64,000 nt of DNA. Origin: a bacterium (GTDB lineage Bacteria > Sysuimicrobiota > Sysuimicrobiia > Sysuimicrobiales > Humicultoraceae). The translations under genes and the position numbers were made by a program. Position 1 is the first letter of the stretch, and each line of letters opens with the position of its first letter. Below, in pieces: positions 7,938-15,794 of the stretch. The stretch is from contig JAVHLI010000012.1 of the NCBI GenBank assembly GCA_031082185.1, positions 1 to 64,000 on the forward strand, read 5' to 3'. The notes beneath the pieces are model-generated. The model was not told where the DNA came from. It saw only the letters and a list, made by a program, of their open reading frames with translations, and ran no database searches.

Positions 7938-8244
7938 CCTGGTGGTGGATCTCATGGATGGCCGAACTGTTACTGTCCCTCTCCTATGGTACCCGCGGCT
8001 AGCCCACGGCAACCATGCGGAGCGGCGTAAATGGCGCTTGATCGGGCGAGGAGAGGGTATTCACTGGCCGGACCTTGACGAAGACATCGCTGTCGAAGAC
8101 CTCCTTGCCGGGCGTCCGTCCGGTGAGTCCCAGGACTCGTTGCAGCGCTGGTTGAAGTCCAGGGGTTCGCTGGCTAACAAGCGCACGCAGCCAACGCGTG
8201 AGAGGCGCCGTGCCCAGACGAGGCGGGGCACGGCGCGCGGCTGA
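7873..8244 (+). CDS. DUF2442 protein, putative antitoxin-like partner of DUF4160
   Basis: The 123-residue product carries a DUF2442 domain in residues about 14-80: LVVDLMDGRTVTVPLLWYPR, then WRLIGRGEGIHWPDLDEDI and VEDLLAGRP. DUF2442 proteins often sit beside DUF4160 proteins and are suspected toxin-antitoxin partners; the biochemical role is unknown. The last 25 or so residues are Arg-rich because the frame reads into the attC-like site that follows, and the stop codon lies inside that site. ATG 7873 overlaps the end of the frameshifted DUF4160 gene by about 65 nt. Confidence 0.8.
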   Translation: MSSSVTGVRPAQAQAVRITGDDLVVDLMDGRTVTVPLLWYPRLAHGNHAERRKWRLIGRGEGIHWPDLDEDIAVEDLLAGRPSGESQDSLQRWLKSRGSLANKRTQPTRERRRAQTRRGTARG

Positions 8245-8261
8245 TCCTCATGTCGTTGGGC
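8172..8261 (+). other. attC-like recombination site 3 (after DUF2442)
   Basis: The 90-nt element starts GGCTAAC and ends GTTGGGC, which fits GTTRRRY. The arms CAGCC..CGCG (8188-8198) and CGCG..GGCTG (8233-8243) pair, and the centre forms a strong hairpin, CGCCGTGCCC at 8206-8215 with GGGCACGGCG at 8226-8235. The layout core-arm-hairpin-arm-core is that of attC sites, and the end of the DUF2442 frame runs into it, as often happens in cassettes. Confidence 0.65.
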
Positions 8262-8403
8262 AGGCCCACAGCAACTGAACGACGCCGACTCTCGCGTACG
8301 ACCGAACACCCCACCGTCCCGACGCCGGATTCGAGCGCTGCCACCTCGTGACGCCTCGCCACGGTCTGGGTTGACCGGGCGAGGTTCGGGTGCTGAGGCG
8401 TGT

Positions 8404-8697
8404 CTACCGCTTGGAGTCAGGCCGACTCCTGCGCCCTTTCGTTGTTGCCCCGAGCTGGCGGCGCATCTGTGAGTTAGGTACTCCTCTGGCTGATCGAAGG
8501 TGTGCGCGCGAGCGCTCGATGATGGCGAGAAACGCCGGGTGGGTGCTGAGCGCCAGCGTTTCCCTGTCGACGCCGGAGATCGCCAGCAGTGCCGCGACCG
8601 GTTTGCCTCCACGGGTCAGGATCACGGGTTCCTTCCGGACCCCCCGCGCGTAGTCCCTGAGAGGAGCAGTCGCCAGCGTCATTTCGAGAGTCTTCAC
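8404..8697 (-). CDS. Phd/YefM-type antitoxin
   Basis: The 97-residue protein resembles Phd/YefM antitoxins: an N-terminal DNA-binding stretch LEMTLATAPLRDYARGV, then EPVILTRGGKPVAALLAI, the strand-turn found across the family, and a helical, basic C-terminal tail that would wrap the toxin. It follows the toxin gene on the minus strand with a 4-nt overlap, so the order is toxin first, the reverse of the usual phd-doc order. Confidence 0.82.
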   Translation of the reverse strand: MKTLEMTLATAPLRDYARGVRKEPVILTRGGKPVAALLAISGVDRETLALSTHPAFLAIIERSRAHLRSARGVPNSQMRRQLGATTKGRRSRPDSKR

Positions 8698-9014
8698 AGC
8701 AGAATGGCCTCCTCACCAACATAGAGCACATTCCGTCTCTTCACCCCGATCGCCAGGATGAAGACGACCGCGTCGGGGGAGTGCTGCACATCATAGTATA
8801 CCCTGAGATTACCAACCCTGAGTGCCCAGGGGGCGAGTGGGTTCGGCCGCATCCGCCTGCGATTCCCGGTTTCCACCGTGGGGTGCTGCGCGAGCTGACC
8901 GGCGGCGACATCGAGGATGGTCGCCCGCTGCCGGGCATTCAGGATTCGCAGATGCTTCACCGCGTCCGGCGAGTACTCAACGCGATACGTCAAGCCGCCC
9001 CCCCCCACAGTCAA
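8694..9014 (-). CDS. RelE-family toxin
   Basis: The protein of up to 106 residues has the RelE core: VEYSPDAVKHLRILNARQRA, a central basic GNRRRMRPNPLAPWALRVG, and LRVYYDVQHSPDAVVFILAIG at the C terminus. The start is unsure: TTG at 9014, GTG two codons later, or a TTG just after a run of nine G residues (plus-strand C at 8998-9006), which may also act as the ribosome site. The homopolymer could slip. It overlaps the antitoxin start by 4 nt. Confidence 0.82.
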   Translation of the reverse strand: MTVGGGGLTYRVEYSPDAVKHLRILNARQRATILDVAAGQLAQHPTVETGNRRRMRPNPLAPWALRVGNLRVYYDVQHSPDAVVFILAIGVKRRNVLYVGEEAILL

Positions 9015-9029
9015 TCGGGCCGGAGCAGC

Positions 9030-9180
9030 CGAGATTGCGGCTATCGATCCGCACTGGGCTGATCCCAGCCCGCGCCGCCCGATGGAGGTCGCGCGTGCCG
9101 CCTGGGGATAGCACGTGCGTCTTTCACCTGGTCGAGGGTATGCACTTCCGGCGCGCTACTAGCGCAGCGGCCGACATCGG
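9030..9180 (+). pseudogene. Decayed copy of the thiE 3' end joined to a thiL fragment
   Basis: 9071-9112 matches the 3' end of thiE and its stop (about 3799-3839) with roughly five differences in 41 nt. 9128-9180 matches thiL 4001-4053 with about five differences in 53 nt. Both are in the same order and strand as the intact genes, but about 146 nt of thiL between them is missing. Upstream sequence from about 9030 aligns more loosely with thiE. No open reading frame is preserved. This looks like a relic of a duplicated or second thiE-thiL locus. Confidence 0.75.
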
Positions 9181-9526
9181 GACCACGACATGCCCGCAAG
9201 GGGATATCCCATTTGGGACAGATCCAGCATCCGGGGTGGTACTCCAACCTATGCGCTCATCCGGAAGCGGAACTTTCTCGACCGGGTCACACAGGGAAGT
9301 ACCTTGCGCATAAGGCAACTGGCGCAGAGAAGGACCGCACCGGCGGGCGCAACATCCCGATCATGGTCTTGACGCCCAAAGGGTAGCGATCCGCCGGTTT
9401 GCCGCACACAACGACGTTACGTCGGACCCGCTGCGGTCCTGGGATTCCTTCGCGGGTCTGAGGCCGATAGACTTGTGGCGCGGGCAGGTTGCTCTCATCA
9501 AGGTCGTTGTCGCCAAGGAGATCCTC
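9181..9526. other. Non-coding stretch in the accessory island
   Basis: No gene is supported here. It contains a 10-nt palindrome GGGATATCCC near 9199-9208 and the possible decayed attC site listed separately. The base composition is mixed and no transposase remnants are recognisable. Confidence 0.6.
9406..9472 (+). other. Possible decayed attC-like site
   Basis: TCGGACCCGC at 9422-9431 pairs with GCGGGTCTGA at 9452-9461 with one mismatch, and the element ends GATAGAC, one change from GTTRRRY. The left core (ACACAAC) is poor. It lies just upstream of the nitroreductase gene. It is reported as tentative because of its resemblance to the three better sites. Confidence 0.3.
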
Positions 9527-10096
9527 ATGAAGCCCAAACCACATTTCGCACATCCAGTGCACGAACTGATTCAGAAACGCTGGAGCCCGCGCGCATTCTC
9601 TTCACAGCCGGTTGAACAGGAGAAGGTCATGACGCTTCTCGAGGCGGCGCGCTGGGCCGCATCGTCCGCCAATGAGCAACCGTGGCGCTTCATTTATGCC
9701 ACCAAAGAACAAGCTGAGCGCTACGGCGAGCTGTTTGAATGTCTGAATGAAGGCAACCAAGTGTGGGCAAAGGCCGCACCGGTGTTGATCATGACGCTGG
9801 TCAAGACGCAGCTCGAGCGCAACAACAAGCCAAACAGGTGGGCTCTTCACGATCTGGGACTGGCCATCGGCAACCTCACCACCCAAGCATCAGCGCTCGA
9901 TCTGTACGTGCACAGCATGGGCGGGTTCTCAGTGGAGAAGGCGAGGCAGCTGTTCAACCTCCCATCCGAAATCGAACCCGCGACCATGATTGCGGTTGGC
10001 TACCTTGGCGATCCGGATCAACTGCCAGCGGGACTCAAGGAACGCGAAATGGCCGAGCAGCAACGGAACGCGCTCGACGAGTTGATTCTGAGGTGA
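9527..10096 (+). CDS. Nitroreductase-family FMN oxidoreductase
   Basis: The 189-residue protein is a nitroreductase-fold flavoenzyme that uses NAD(P)H and FMN. Family marks are RWSPRAFSSQPVEQEKVMTL near residue 17, ARWAASSANEQPWRFIYA near 43, the central LHDLGLAIGNLTTQASALDL helix near 105 and the ATMIAVGYLGDP end segment near 150. ATG 9527 is chosen because AAGGAG sits at 9515-9520. Its codon use is less GC-rich than the surrounding genes, which fits acquisition by transfer within this island. The physiological substrate is not evident. Confidence 0.88.
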   Translation: MKPKPHFAHPVHELIQKRWSPRAFSSQPVEQEKVMTLLEAARWAASSANEQPWRFIYATKEQAERYGELFECLNEGNQVWAKAAPVLIMTLVKTQLERNNKPNRWALHDLGLAIGNLTTQASALDLYVHSMGGFSVEKARQLFNLPSEIEPATMIAVGYLGDPDQLPAGLKEREMAEQQRNALDELILR

Positions 10097-10139
10097 GTGT
10101 CCGCAATGGTGTCGAGACCCCGCTCTGCCGTTGCGGCGC

Positions 10140-10168
10140 TTGACGCTTAGCGCAACGCGTTATATCCT
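10140..10168 (+). promoter_or_regulatory. Promoter of the higBA-type toxin-antitoxin module
   Basis: TTGACG at 10140-10145 and TATCCT at 10163-10168 are 17 nt apart. The predicted start of transcription falls at about 10174-10176, on the GTG start of the toxin, suggesting a leaderless transcript or a start further inside the gene. Confidence 0.45.
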
Positions 10169-10174
10169 CTTGTT

Positions 10175-10456
10175 GTGATCAAATCCATCAGGGGGCGAGA
10201 GACAGAGAGGGTGTTTCGCCGCGAGTTCTCTCGACGGCTCCCTGCTGAGATTCAGCAGATCGCGTACCGGAAGCTGCGAATGCTCAACAACGCGCATGCA
10301 CTATCCGACCTCCGCGCCCCCCCGTCCAACCGTCAAGAGAAATTGAAAGGCGACCGGGAAGACCGATACAGCATCCGCATCAATGACCGCTGGCGGATCT
10401 GCTTTGAGTGGAGAGAGAGCGATGCACATGAAGTGGAGATCGTCGATTATCATTAG
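10175..10456 (+). CDS. higB: HigB-type toxin
   Basis: The 93-residue protein matches HigB/GraT toxins, ribosome-dependent mRNA interferases. Typical features are the N-terminal MIKSIRGRETERVFR, the helix RRLPAEIQQIAYRKLRMLNN, the PSNRQEKLKGDR loop and the C-terminal YSIRINDRWRICFEW followed by VEIVDYH. It precedes the antitoxin gene by 15 nt, the usual higBA order. The GTG at 10175 is the only start giving a full-length protein. Confidence 0.93.
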   Translation: MIKSIRGRETERVFRREFSRRLPAEIQQIAYRKLRMLNNAHALSDLRAPPSNRQEKLKGDREDRYSIRINDRWRICFEWRESDAHEVEIVDYH

Positions 10457-10471
10457 GAGAGGAGCGCAAGA

Positions 10472-10783
10472 ATGAAGGCGCAGAGGTTGAACCCTGTCCA
10501 TCCTGGCGAGGTGCTCATGGAGGAGTTCCTCAGGCCAATGGTCCTGAGCCAGAATCGCTTGGCGCTCGCGGTCGGGGTGCATCCGCGCCGGATCAACGAG
10601 ATAGTTCTGAAGAAGAGGGGCATCTCGGCGGATACGGCGCTGAGGCTTGCACGGTTCTTCGGAACGACAGCCGAGTTCTGGCTGGGGCTACAGAAGGACT
10701 ATGAGCTGGATGTGGCGATGGATGAGATCGGCAGTCGCCTTGACCGAGAAGTCCGGACGTATGCGTCGCTCCAGCGCACGTGA
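10472..10783 (+). CDS. higA: HigA-type antitoxin
   Basis: The 103-residue HTH protein carries the family opening NPVHPGEVLMEEFLRPM, a helix-turn-helix LSQNRLALAVGVHPRRINEI and the following GISADTALRLARFFGTTAEFWL, all standard for HigA. It would neutralise HigB and repress the operon. A GGAG ribosome site lies just upstream. The gene converges on the AlkZ-related gene with only 11 nt between stops. Confidence 0.94.
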   Translation: MKAQRLNPVHPGEVLMEEFLRPMVLSQNRLALAVGVHPRRINEIVLKKRGISADTALRLARFFGTTAEFWLGLQKDYELDVAMDEIGSRLDREVRTYASLQRT

Positions 10784-10794
10784 ATTGGCGATAG

Positions 10795-11616
10795 CTAACC
10801 CGGACAGAGGCCTGGGACGGCCCAGCGCTCCCCTCCGTCGGTGTCCACGGGCGCGAGTCCGCATCGGGCGACAGCCCGCGCCGCGGCCCTACCTACCAGC
10901 CGCGGACTCCATCCGAACATCGCCGCGATGTCGCCCTCCGAGGCCGCCCCGACAATCCTGACGTACCGTTCCAGCACCGCCGCCGCCGCGTCCTCCGACG
11001 CCATGCTCCCCGCCGCTTCCACTACCTCCGGCATCCACCTGTGGAAGGCGTCCCAGATGAAGGCGTACCCGCCCCGGCCTTCCACCTCGGCCGCCTTCAC
11101 GATGAGGAAGCGCTCCTGGAGATCGTCCAGCGCCCTGTGAAACCGGGCCCCGCTCTCTCCCCGCGCCACGAACCTGCGGCGCAGCATCCATGTGGAAACC
11201 GGTCCCTCTGCCGAGATCGCCTCGCACAGGGTCTTGGCCAGCAGGCTGAGCCGGCCTTCGCGGTATGCCTGCAGGTGGTCGTCTGGCTCGCCCGTGTTGC
11301 CGGAGAGGGCATAGAACGCCGGCAACATCTCCAGTGAGATGTATGAAGGCTTGCGGCGGATGGCCTTGCCGTAGTAGGCTCTCCTGCCGGTGGCCAGTTC
11401 GTCCTTCCAGCGCCATGCCCAGGACCACATGCGGTCGGTGCTGCGCGTGGCCAACACGTCAAATAGCCCGGGCAGGCCGCCCGGCCCGCCGGTGAAGGCG
11501 AAGCAGAAACCCAGGTCGTTGATGAAGCGCAGCGCGCCCCGACGGTCGCGGACACGGTGGGGGCGCAGGACGGCGCGCCGGTGGCGGGCGATGGCCGCGG
11601 GACTGATGGCAGGCAT
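10795..11616 (-). CDS. AlkZ/YcaQ-related winged-helix protein
   Basis: The protein of about 273 residues resembles the AlkZ-related branch of the YcaQ-like winged-helix family, whose better-known members are DNA glycosylases that unhook interstrand crosslinks. Seen are AALRFINDLGFCFAF-type N terminus, MWSWAWRWKDEL near residue 75, YYGKAIRRKPSYISLEMLPA, and a C-terminal wing ending DTDGGERWAVPGLC. The family's catalytic residues cannot be confirmed, so repair activity is an inference. ATG at 11616 fits the family's usual N terminus, but AGGAG lies immediately against it; GTG nine codons upstream is an alternative. It is divergent from the M16 peptidase genes. Confidence 0.7.
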   Translation of the reverse strand: MPAISPAAIARHRRAVLRPHRVRDRRGALRFINDLGFCFAFTGGPGGLPGLFDVLATRSTDRMWSWAWRWKDELATGRRAYYGKAIRRKPSYISLEMLPAFYALSGNTGEPDDHLQAYREGRLSLLAKTLCEAISAEGPVSTWMLRRRFVARGESGARFHRALDDLQERFLIVKAAEVEGRGGYAFIWDAFHRWMPEVVEAAGSMASEDAAAAVLERYVRIVGAASEGDIAAMFGWSPRLVGRAAARAVARCGLAPVDTDGGERWAVPGLCPG

Positions 11617-11746
11617 CTCCTGCGGGATACGCGATCGCGGCACTCGGCTCCTGGTCCCGGCAGGGGAGCGCGCGGCCGCGGGCGAAAGTAGGACGGCCCC
11701 GCGCCTCTGGTTCGCCCCGGGCCGCTCATCGGTGAGGAGTGACAGG

Positions 11747-13054
11747 ATGCACGACGTGCACGCGACAACGCTGCCCAACGGACTGCAGGTGTTCATCCAG
11801 GAGTCGCACGCGGCACCCGTGGCCACGTTCTGGATCTGGTACCGGGTGGGCAGCCGCAACGAGCCCTCCGGCTACACCGGTATCTCGCACTGGGTCGAGC
11901 ACATGCTCTTCAAGGGGACGCCGGCGCATCCGTCGGGAACGCTGACACGGCTCATAGACCGGCTGGGAGGCCGTTGGAACGCCTTCACCTGGAAGGACTA
12001 CACCGCGTACTTCGAGGTGATGCCGGTTGAGCACATTGGGGTTGCCGTGCGCCTGGAGGCCGACCGGATGCAGAACACGATCTTCGATCCCGAGGTGGTT
12101 GCCGGCGAGCGGACGGTGATCATCTCGGAGAGGGAGGGCGCCGAGAACTACCCGGCCTACTACCTGCGCGAGGAGGTGGAGGCGCTGGCGTTCAAGGTGC
12201 ACCCTTACCGCCAGCCGGTCATCGGCTGGAAGGGCGACCTGCGCGCCATCACCCGTGACGATCTCTACCACCACTACCGTACCTACTACCGCCCGTCGAA
12301 CGCCATTGCCGTGGCCGTGGGGGATTTCGACCCCGCGCAGATGGCCGTCCTCATAGCGGAGGCCTTTGGGCCCGTCGCGCCGGGCGGTCCGATCCCCGCG
12401 GTGCGCGCGGAGGAGCCCGAGCAGGAGGGCGAGCGCCGCGTGGTCCTGCGGCGGCCGGGCGGCGCCACGGCCCTGCTGCAGATGGCTTTCCACGTGCCGC
12501 GGGCCGGGCATCCGGACGTGCCGGCACTCCTGGTTCTGGATGGTTTCCTCTCCGGTTTCAAGGGCGTGGTCCCGTTCGACGGCGGCACCGGCGGCCGCAG
12601 CAGCCGCCTGTACCGGGCTCTTGTGGACGGCGGCCTGGCCACCGAGGTCGGATCAGGGCTCACGCCGAGCGTAGACCCCACGCTGTTCCGAATCGGCGCC
12701 ACGGCGCGCAGCGGCGTGGCGGCAGGCGCGCTCGAGGCGGCGGTGAACCGAGAGATCGCGCGGCTGCACGATGAACCCGCAGACGGCGCCGAGCTGGCCA
12801 GGGTCAAGCGTCAGGCACAGGCCCAGTTCGTGTACCTGCGCGATGGGGTCTTCCGCCGCGCGATGGCGCTGGGTATGTTTGAGGCGGTGGAATGGCCGCA
12901 GACGACCCAATCTCTGATTGAGAGCGTGGAGGGGATCTCTTCAGTGGACGTAACGCGGGTCGCGCGCACCTACCTTTCCGACCGACGGCGCACGGTGGGG
13001 CACTACATTCCCGAAGACGGCCCCGAAGGCGGCGCGGCGGAGGTGGTCTCATGA
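11747..13054 (+). CDS. M16-family zinc metallopeptidase, catalytic subunit
   Basis: The 435-residue protein belongs to the pitrilysin/insulinase-like M16 family. The inverted zinc motif HWVEH is at residues 48-52, within GISHWVEHMLFKGTP, and the downstream acidic stretch REEVEALAF around 138-146 fits the third ligand. Two homologous halves are expected, with the second beginning near residue 215. The start ATG 11747 follows GGAGTGACAGG; upstream in-frame codons belong to unrelated sequence. The next gene, overlapping by 4 nt, encodes the non-catalytic partner, so a heterodimeric peptidase is likely. Confidence 0.9.
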   Translation: MHDVHATTLPNGLQVFIQESHAAPVATFWIWYRVGSRNEPSGYTGISHWVEHMLFKGTPAHPSGTLTRLIDRLGGRWNAFTWKDYTAYFEVMPVEHIGVAVRLEADRMQNTIFDPEVVAGERTVIISEREGAENYPAYYLREEVEALAFKVHPYRQPVIGWKGDLRAITRDDLYHHYRTYYRPSNAIAVAVGDFDPAQMAVLIAEAFGPVAPGGPIPAVRAEEPEQEGERRVVLRRPGGATALLQMAFHVPRAGHPDVPALLVLDGFLSGFKGVVPFDGGTGGRSSRLYRALVDGGLATEVGSGLTPSVDPTLFRIGATARSGVAAGALEAAVNREIARLHDEPADGAELARVKRQAQAQFVYLRDGVFRRAMALGMFEAVEWPQTTQSLIESVEGISSVDVTRVARTYLSDRRRTVGHYIPEDGPEGGAAEVVS

Positions 13055-14319
13055 CCCCGCCCATCACCGCCGGCCGGGTGGTGCGAACGGTGCTGCCCAA
13101 TGGGCTGACCTGCCTGGTCATGCCTTCCCCGGACTCGGGCGCCGTGGCGATGCACGGATTCGTGAAGGCCGGCGCGGTCTTTGACCGGGACCGGCCGGGG
13201 CTGGCCAGGTTCGTCGGCTCGACGCTGATGCGCGGAACCCTCCGGCGCAGCGGACCGCAACTTGCCGAGGACCTGGACGCGATCGGCGCAGGCCTGGCGG
13301 TCGCGCCGGGACTTGAAATCGTGATTCTATCGGGCAAGGCCCTGGCAGACGATGCGCCGGCACTCCTGGACGCCGCCGCCGAGGTGCTGGCCGAGCCCGC
13401 CTTTCCCGACGATGAGGTTGAGCGGGTGCGCGGAGAGCTCATCACCTCGGCCAGGGTGAACTCGCTGGACACACGGGCGACCTCCGAGCGCGTCTTTCGC
13501 CGGATTGCCTATCCCACCGGGCATCCGCACAGCCACAACCCCGACGGCGACGAAGCCGTCCTGGCGTCGCTGATCCCGGATGATCTGCGGGCGTTTCACT
13601 CGGAGCAGGTGCGCCCGGAGGCGGCCGCCGTGGTGGTGGTCGGTGATGTGGATCCCGGCCGCTTGACCGACCTTATGGCCGCTTCGTTCGGGAGGTGGTC
13701 TGCCCGCGGGGCATGGGTGATCCCCGGCTTCCCGGCACCGTCCTCACCCGGTGGTATCCGGCGCGAAGAGTCGGTGCTGCCAGGCAAGAGCCAGGCCGAT
13801 CTCGTTCTGGGTACGCACGGGATCGCCCGCACCGACCCCGACTACTACGCGGTGATGCTGGCCAATCTGCTGCTGGGGCAGTTGGGAATGATGGGGCGGA
13901 TCGGCGAGAATGTCCGCGAGCGGCAGGGGATGGCCTACTACGCCTACAGCGATCTACGCGCCGGCCTGCTCGCGGGTCCCTGGTGGGTGCGCGCAGGCGT
14001 CCATCCATCCAACCTGGACCGCGCGATCGCCGCGATCACACACGAGATCGAGCTACTGCAGCGGGACGGCCCTACCGGCGACGAACTGGCTGATGCCAGG
14101 ACCTACCTGGTCGGCTCCCTGGCCGTTCGCCTTGAGACCAACCAGGGGATCGCTCAGACGCTGGCGGACATTGAGCTGTTTGGGCTGGGCCTGGACTACA
14201 TCGAACGGTATCCACAGATCATCGCTGGCATCAGCAGGGAGGCCATCGTGGAAGCGATCCGGCGATTCCCCACAGAGGGCTACGCGCTGGCGATCGCCGG
14301 ACCAAAGCGAGAGGGGTGA
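13051..14319 (+). CDS. M16-family peptidase, non-catalytic partner subunit
   Basis: The 422-residue M16 homologue opens VVRTVLPNGLTCLVMPSPDS, as M16 proteins do, but where the partner has HxxEH it reads LARFVGSTLMRG, so the zinc site is lost. Later M16 features remain, such as the FPDDEVERVRGEL helix and the C-terminal-domain motif RERQGMAYYAYS near residue 290. In two-subunit M16 enzymes the inactive chain supplies substrate-binding residues. ATG 13051 overlaps the catalytic-subunit stop (ATGA). Confidence 0.9.
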   Translation: MTPPITAGRVVRTVLPNGLTCLVMPSPDSGAVAMHGFVKAGAVFDRDRPGLARFVGSTLMRGTLRRSGPQLAEDLDAIGAGLAVAPGLEIVILSGKALADDAPALLDAAAEVLAEPAFPDDEVERVRGELITSARVNSLDTRATSERVFRRIAYPTGHPHSHNPDGDEAVLASLIPDDLRAFHSEQVRPEAAAVVVVGDVDPGRLTDLMAASFGRWSARGAWVIPGFPAPSSPGGIRREESVLPGKSQADLVLGTHGIARTDPDYYAVMLANLLLGQLGMMGRIGENVRERQGMAYYAYSDLRAGLLAGPWWVRAGVHPSNLDRAIAAITHEIELLQRDGPTGDELADARTYLVGSLAVRLETNQGIAQTLADIELFGLGLDYIERYPQIIAGISREAIVEAIRRFPTEGYALAIAGPKREG

Positions 14320-14978
14320 TTAGCATCTTGGGACCTGTGGCCATCCTCGGCGGTACGGGCGATCTGGGCCGCGGCCTTGCGGCGCGCCTGGGTACAGCCG
14401 GACGTGAGGTTGTGATCGGCTCACGGGACGCCGGCCGCGCGCACGAGGCCGCCGCGCGGCTCGGGCTTCCTAGCGTGCGCGGGGCAGCGAACGCCGATGC
14501 GGTAGGTGCGGCGGAGATCGTCGTGCTGGCGATCCCCCTTGAGGGTCATGCCGCGTTTGTCGAGGGGTTCGCAGGACCGCTGTCCGGGAAGATCGTCGTG
14601 GACGCCACTGTGCCCCTGGGCCCCGGGTTCACATTTGTGCCGCCTCCGGCAGGATCGGCCGCGGCCGAGACCCAGGACCTGGCGCCGTGCGCGCGCGTGG
14701 TGGCGGCATTTCACACCCTCTCGGCGCGCCTGCTCGCCGACCTGACCCGGCCGCTGGACCAAGATGTCCTGGTGTGCGGGGACGACCCCGATGCCCGCGC
14801 CGAGGTGCTCGCACTGGCGACCGCCATCGGCGCCCGCGGGGTGGATGCCGGGGGGCTCGCCGCCGCTGCTACGATCGAGGGCATGGCCGTGCTTCTCATC
14901 GGCCTGAACGTGCGCTACAAGCGGCGCCACCTGGGCTTCCGCATCGCGCATCTGCCGCCGGACGCCCGGCCCCGATGA
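14316..14978 (+). CDS. npdG: NADPH:F420 oxidoreductase (NpdG/Fno-like)
   Basis: The 220-residue Rossmann protein opens VAILGGTGDLGRGLAARLG and has VVIGSRDAGRA, the NADP-phosphate-binding stretch, near residue 36. VVLAIPLEGHA near 68 and VVAAFHTLSARLL near 128 match F420-dependent NADP reductases, which move hydride between reduced F420 and NADP. The start overlaps the previous peptidase gene by 4 nt (GTGA), and the gene overlaps cofE at its end. Pairing with cofE supports an F420 function rather than a general dehydrogenase. Confidence 0.85.
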   Translation: MISILGPVAILGGTGDLGRGLAARLGTAGREVVIGSRDAGRAHEAAARLGLPSVRGAANADAVGAAEIVVLAIPLEGHAAFVEGFAGPLSGKIVVDATVPLGPGFTFVPPPAGSAAAETQDLAPCARVVAAFHTLSARLLADLTRPLDQDVLVCGDDPDARAEVLALATAIGARGVDAGGLAAAATIEGMAVLLIGLNVRYKRRHLGFRIAHLPPDARPR

Positions 14979-15730
14979 AGGCGCTGCTTGCCTGGGCGCC
15001 GGAGCCGTTTCCCGAGATCCGTCCCGGAGACGACCTCGGAGCAGCAATCATCGCGGTGTTGCGGGGTGCCGGTCTGGACCCCCAGGACGGAGATGTCGTT
15101 GTGGTGGCCCACAAGGTCGTCTCGAAAGCCGAAGGGAGTGTCGTGGACCTGCGCACGGTCGTTCCGAGTCCGGATGCGGTCGCACTGGCAACGGACACCG
15201 GCAAGGATCCGCGGTTGGTTGAGGTGATCCTGCGCGAGTCGAGGGCGATCAGGCGCGTCCGCCCAGGGTTGATTATCGCCGAGCACCGGCTGGGCTTCGT
15301 CTGCGCCAACGCCGGTGTGGACCACTCGAACGTGGGGCTCGGCGACGATGTGATGGCCGTTCTGCCCGCCGATCCCGATGCCTCGGCAGAAGGCCTCCGC
15401 TCCCGCCTGCGCGAGTCCTTTGGCGCGGAGGTGGGCGTGATCATCAACGACAGCCACGGCCGGCCGTTCCGCCAGGGCACGACAGGCGCCGCGATCGGCG
15501 CAGCAGGGCTCCGGGTGCTCCGCTCTTACATCGGCGAGGAAGACCGGTACGGTTACGTGCTGCGGGTGTCGGTGGAGGCCGTGGCCGACGAGCTCGCGGC
15601 GATGGCCAACCTCCTGCAGGGCCAGGCCGCGGAAGGAACGCCGCTGGTGCTCATCCGCGGAGTGGAGCATCCCGGGAGCGAGCGCGCCGCTGACCTGGTC
15701 CGCGGCGAGGCGGAAGACCTCTTCAGGTAG
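14975..15730 (+). CDS. cofE: Coenzyme F420-0:L-glutamate ligase
   Basis: The 251-residue protein matches CofE, which adds glutamates to F420-0 with GTP. Characteristic blocks are PEIRPGDDLGAAI, GDVVVVAHKVVSKAEG near residue 36, GFVCANAGVDHSNV near 108 and INDSHGRPFRQGTTGAAIG near 155. ATG 14975 overlaps the npdG stop (ATGA), so the two F420 genes are translationally coupled. The other F420 biosynthesis genes (cofC, cofD, cofGH) are not in this window. Presence of both genes indicates the organism makes and uses F420. Confidence 0.93.
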   Translation: MKALLAWAPEPFPEIRPGDDLGAAIIAVLRGAGLDPQDGDVVVVAHKVVSKAEGSVVDLRTVVPSPDAVALATDTGKDPRLVEVILRESRAIRRVRPGLIIAEHRLGFVCANAGVDHSNVGLGDDVMAVLPADPDASAEGLRSRLRESFGAEVGVIINDSHGRPFRQGTTGAAIGAAGLRVLRSYIGEEDRYGYVLRVSVEAVADELAAMANLLQGQAAEGTPLVLIRGVEHPGSERAADLVRGEAEDLFR

Positions 15731-15794
15731 ATGGGTCTTCGCCAACGGGGTCGCTGCCGTAGCGTATACTCTCTGTGAGAAGCGGGGTGCGGCG

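Noticed and set aside
5768-10790. Insertion sequence or prophage explaining the accessory island
   Set aside because: No transposase, integrase, terminal inverted repeats or phage structural genes could be found. The boundaries fit attC-like sites better.
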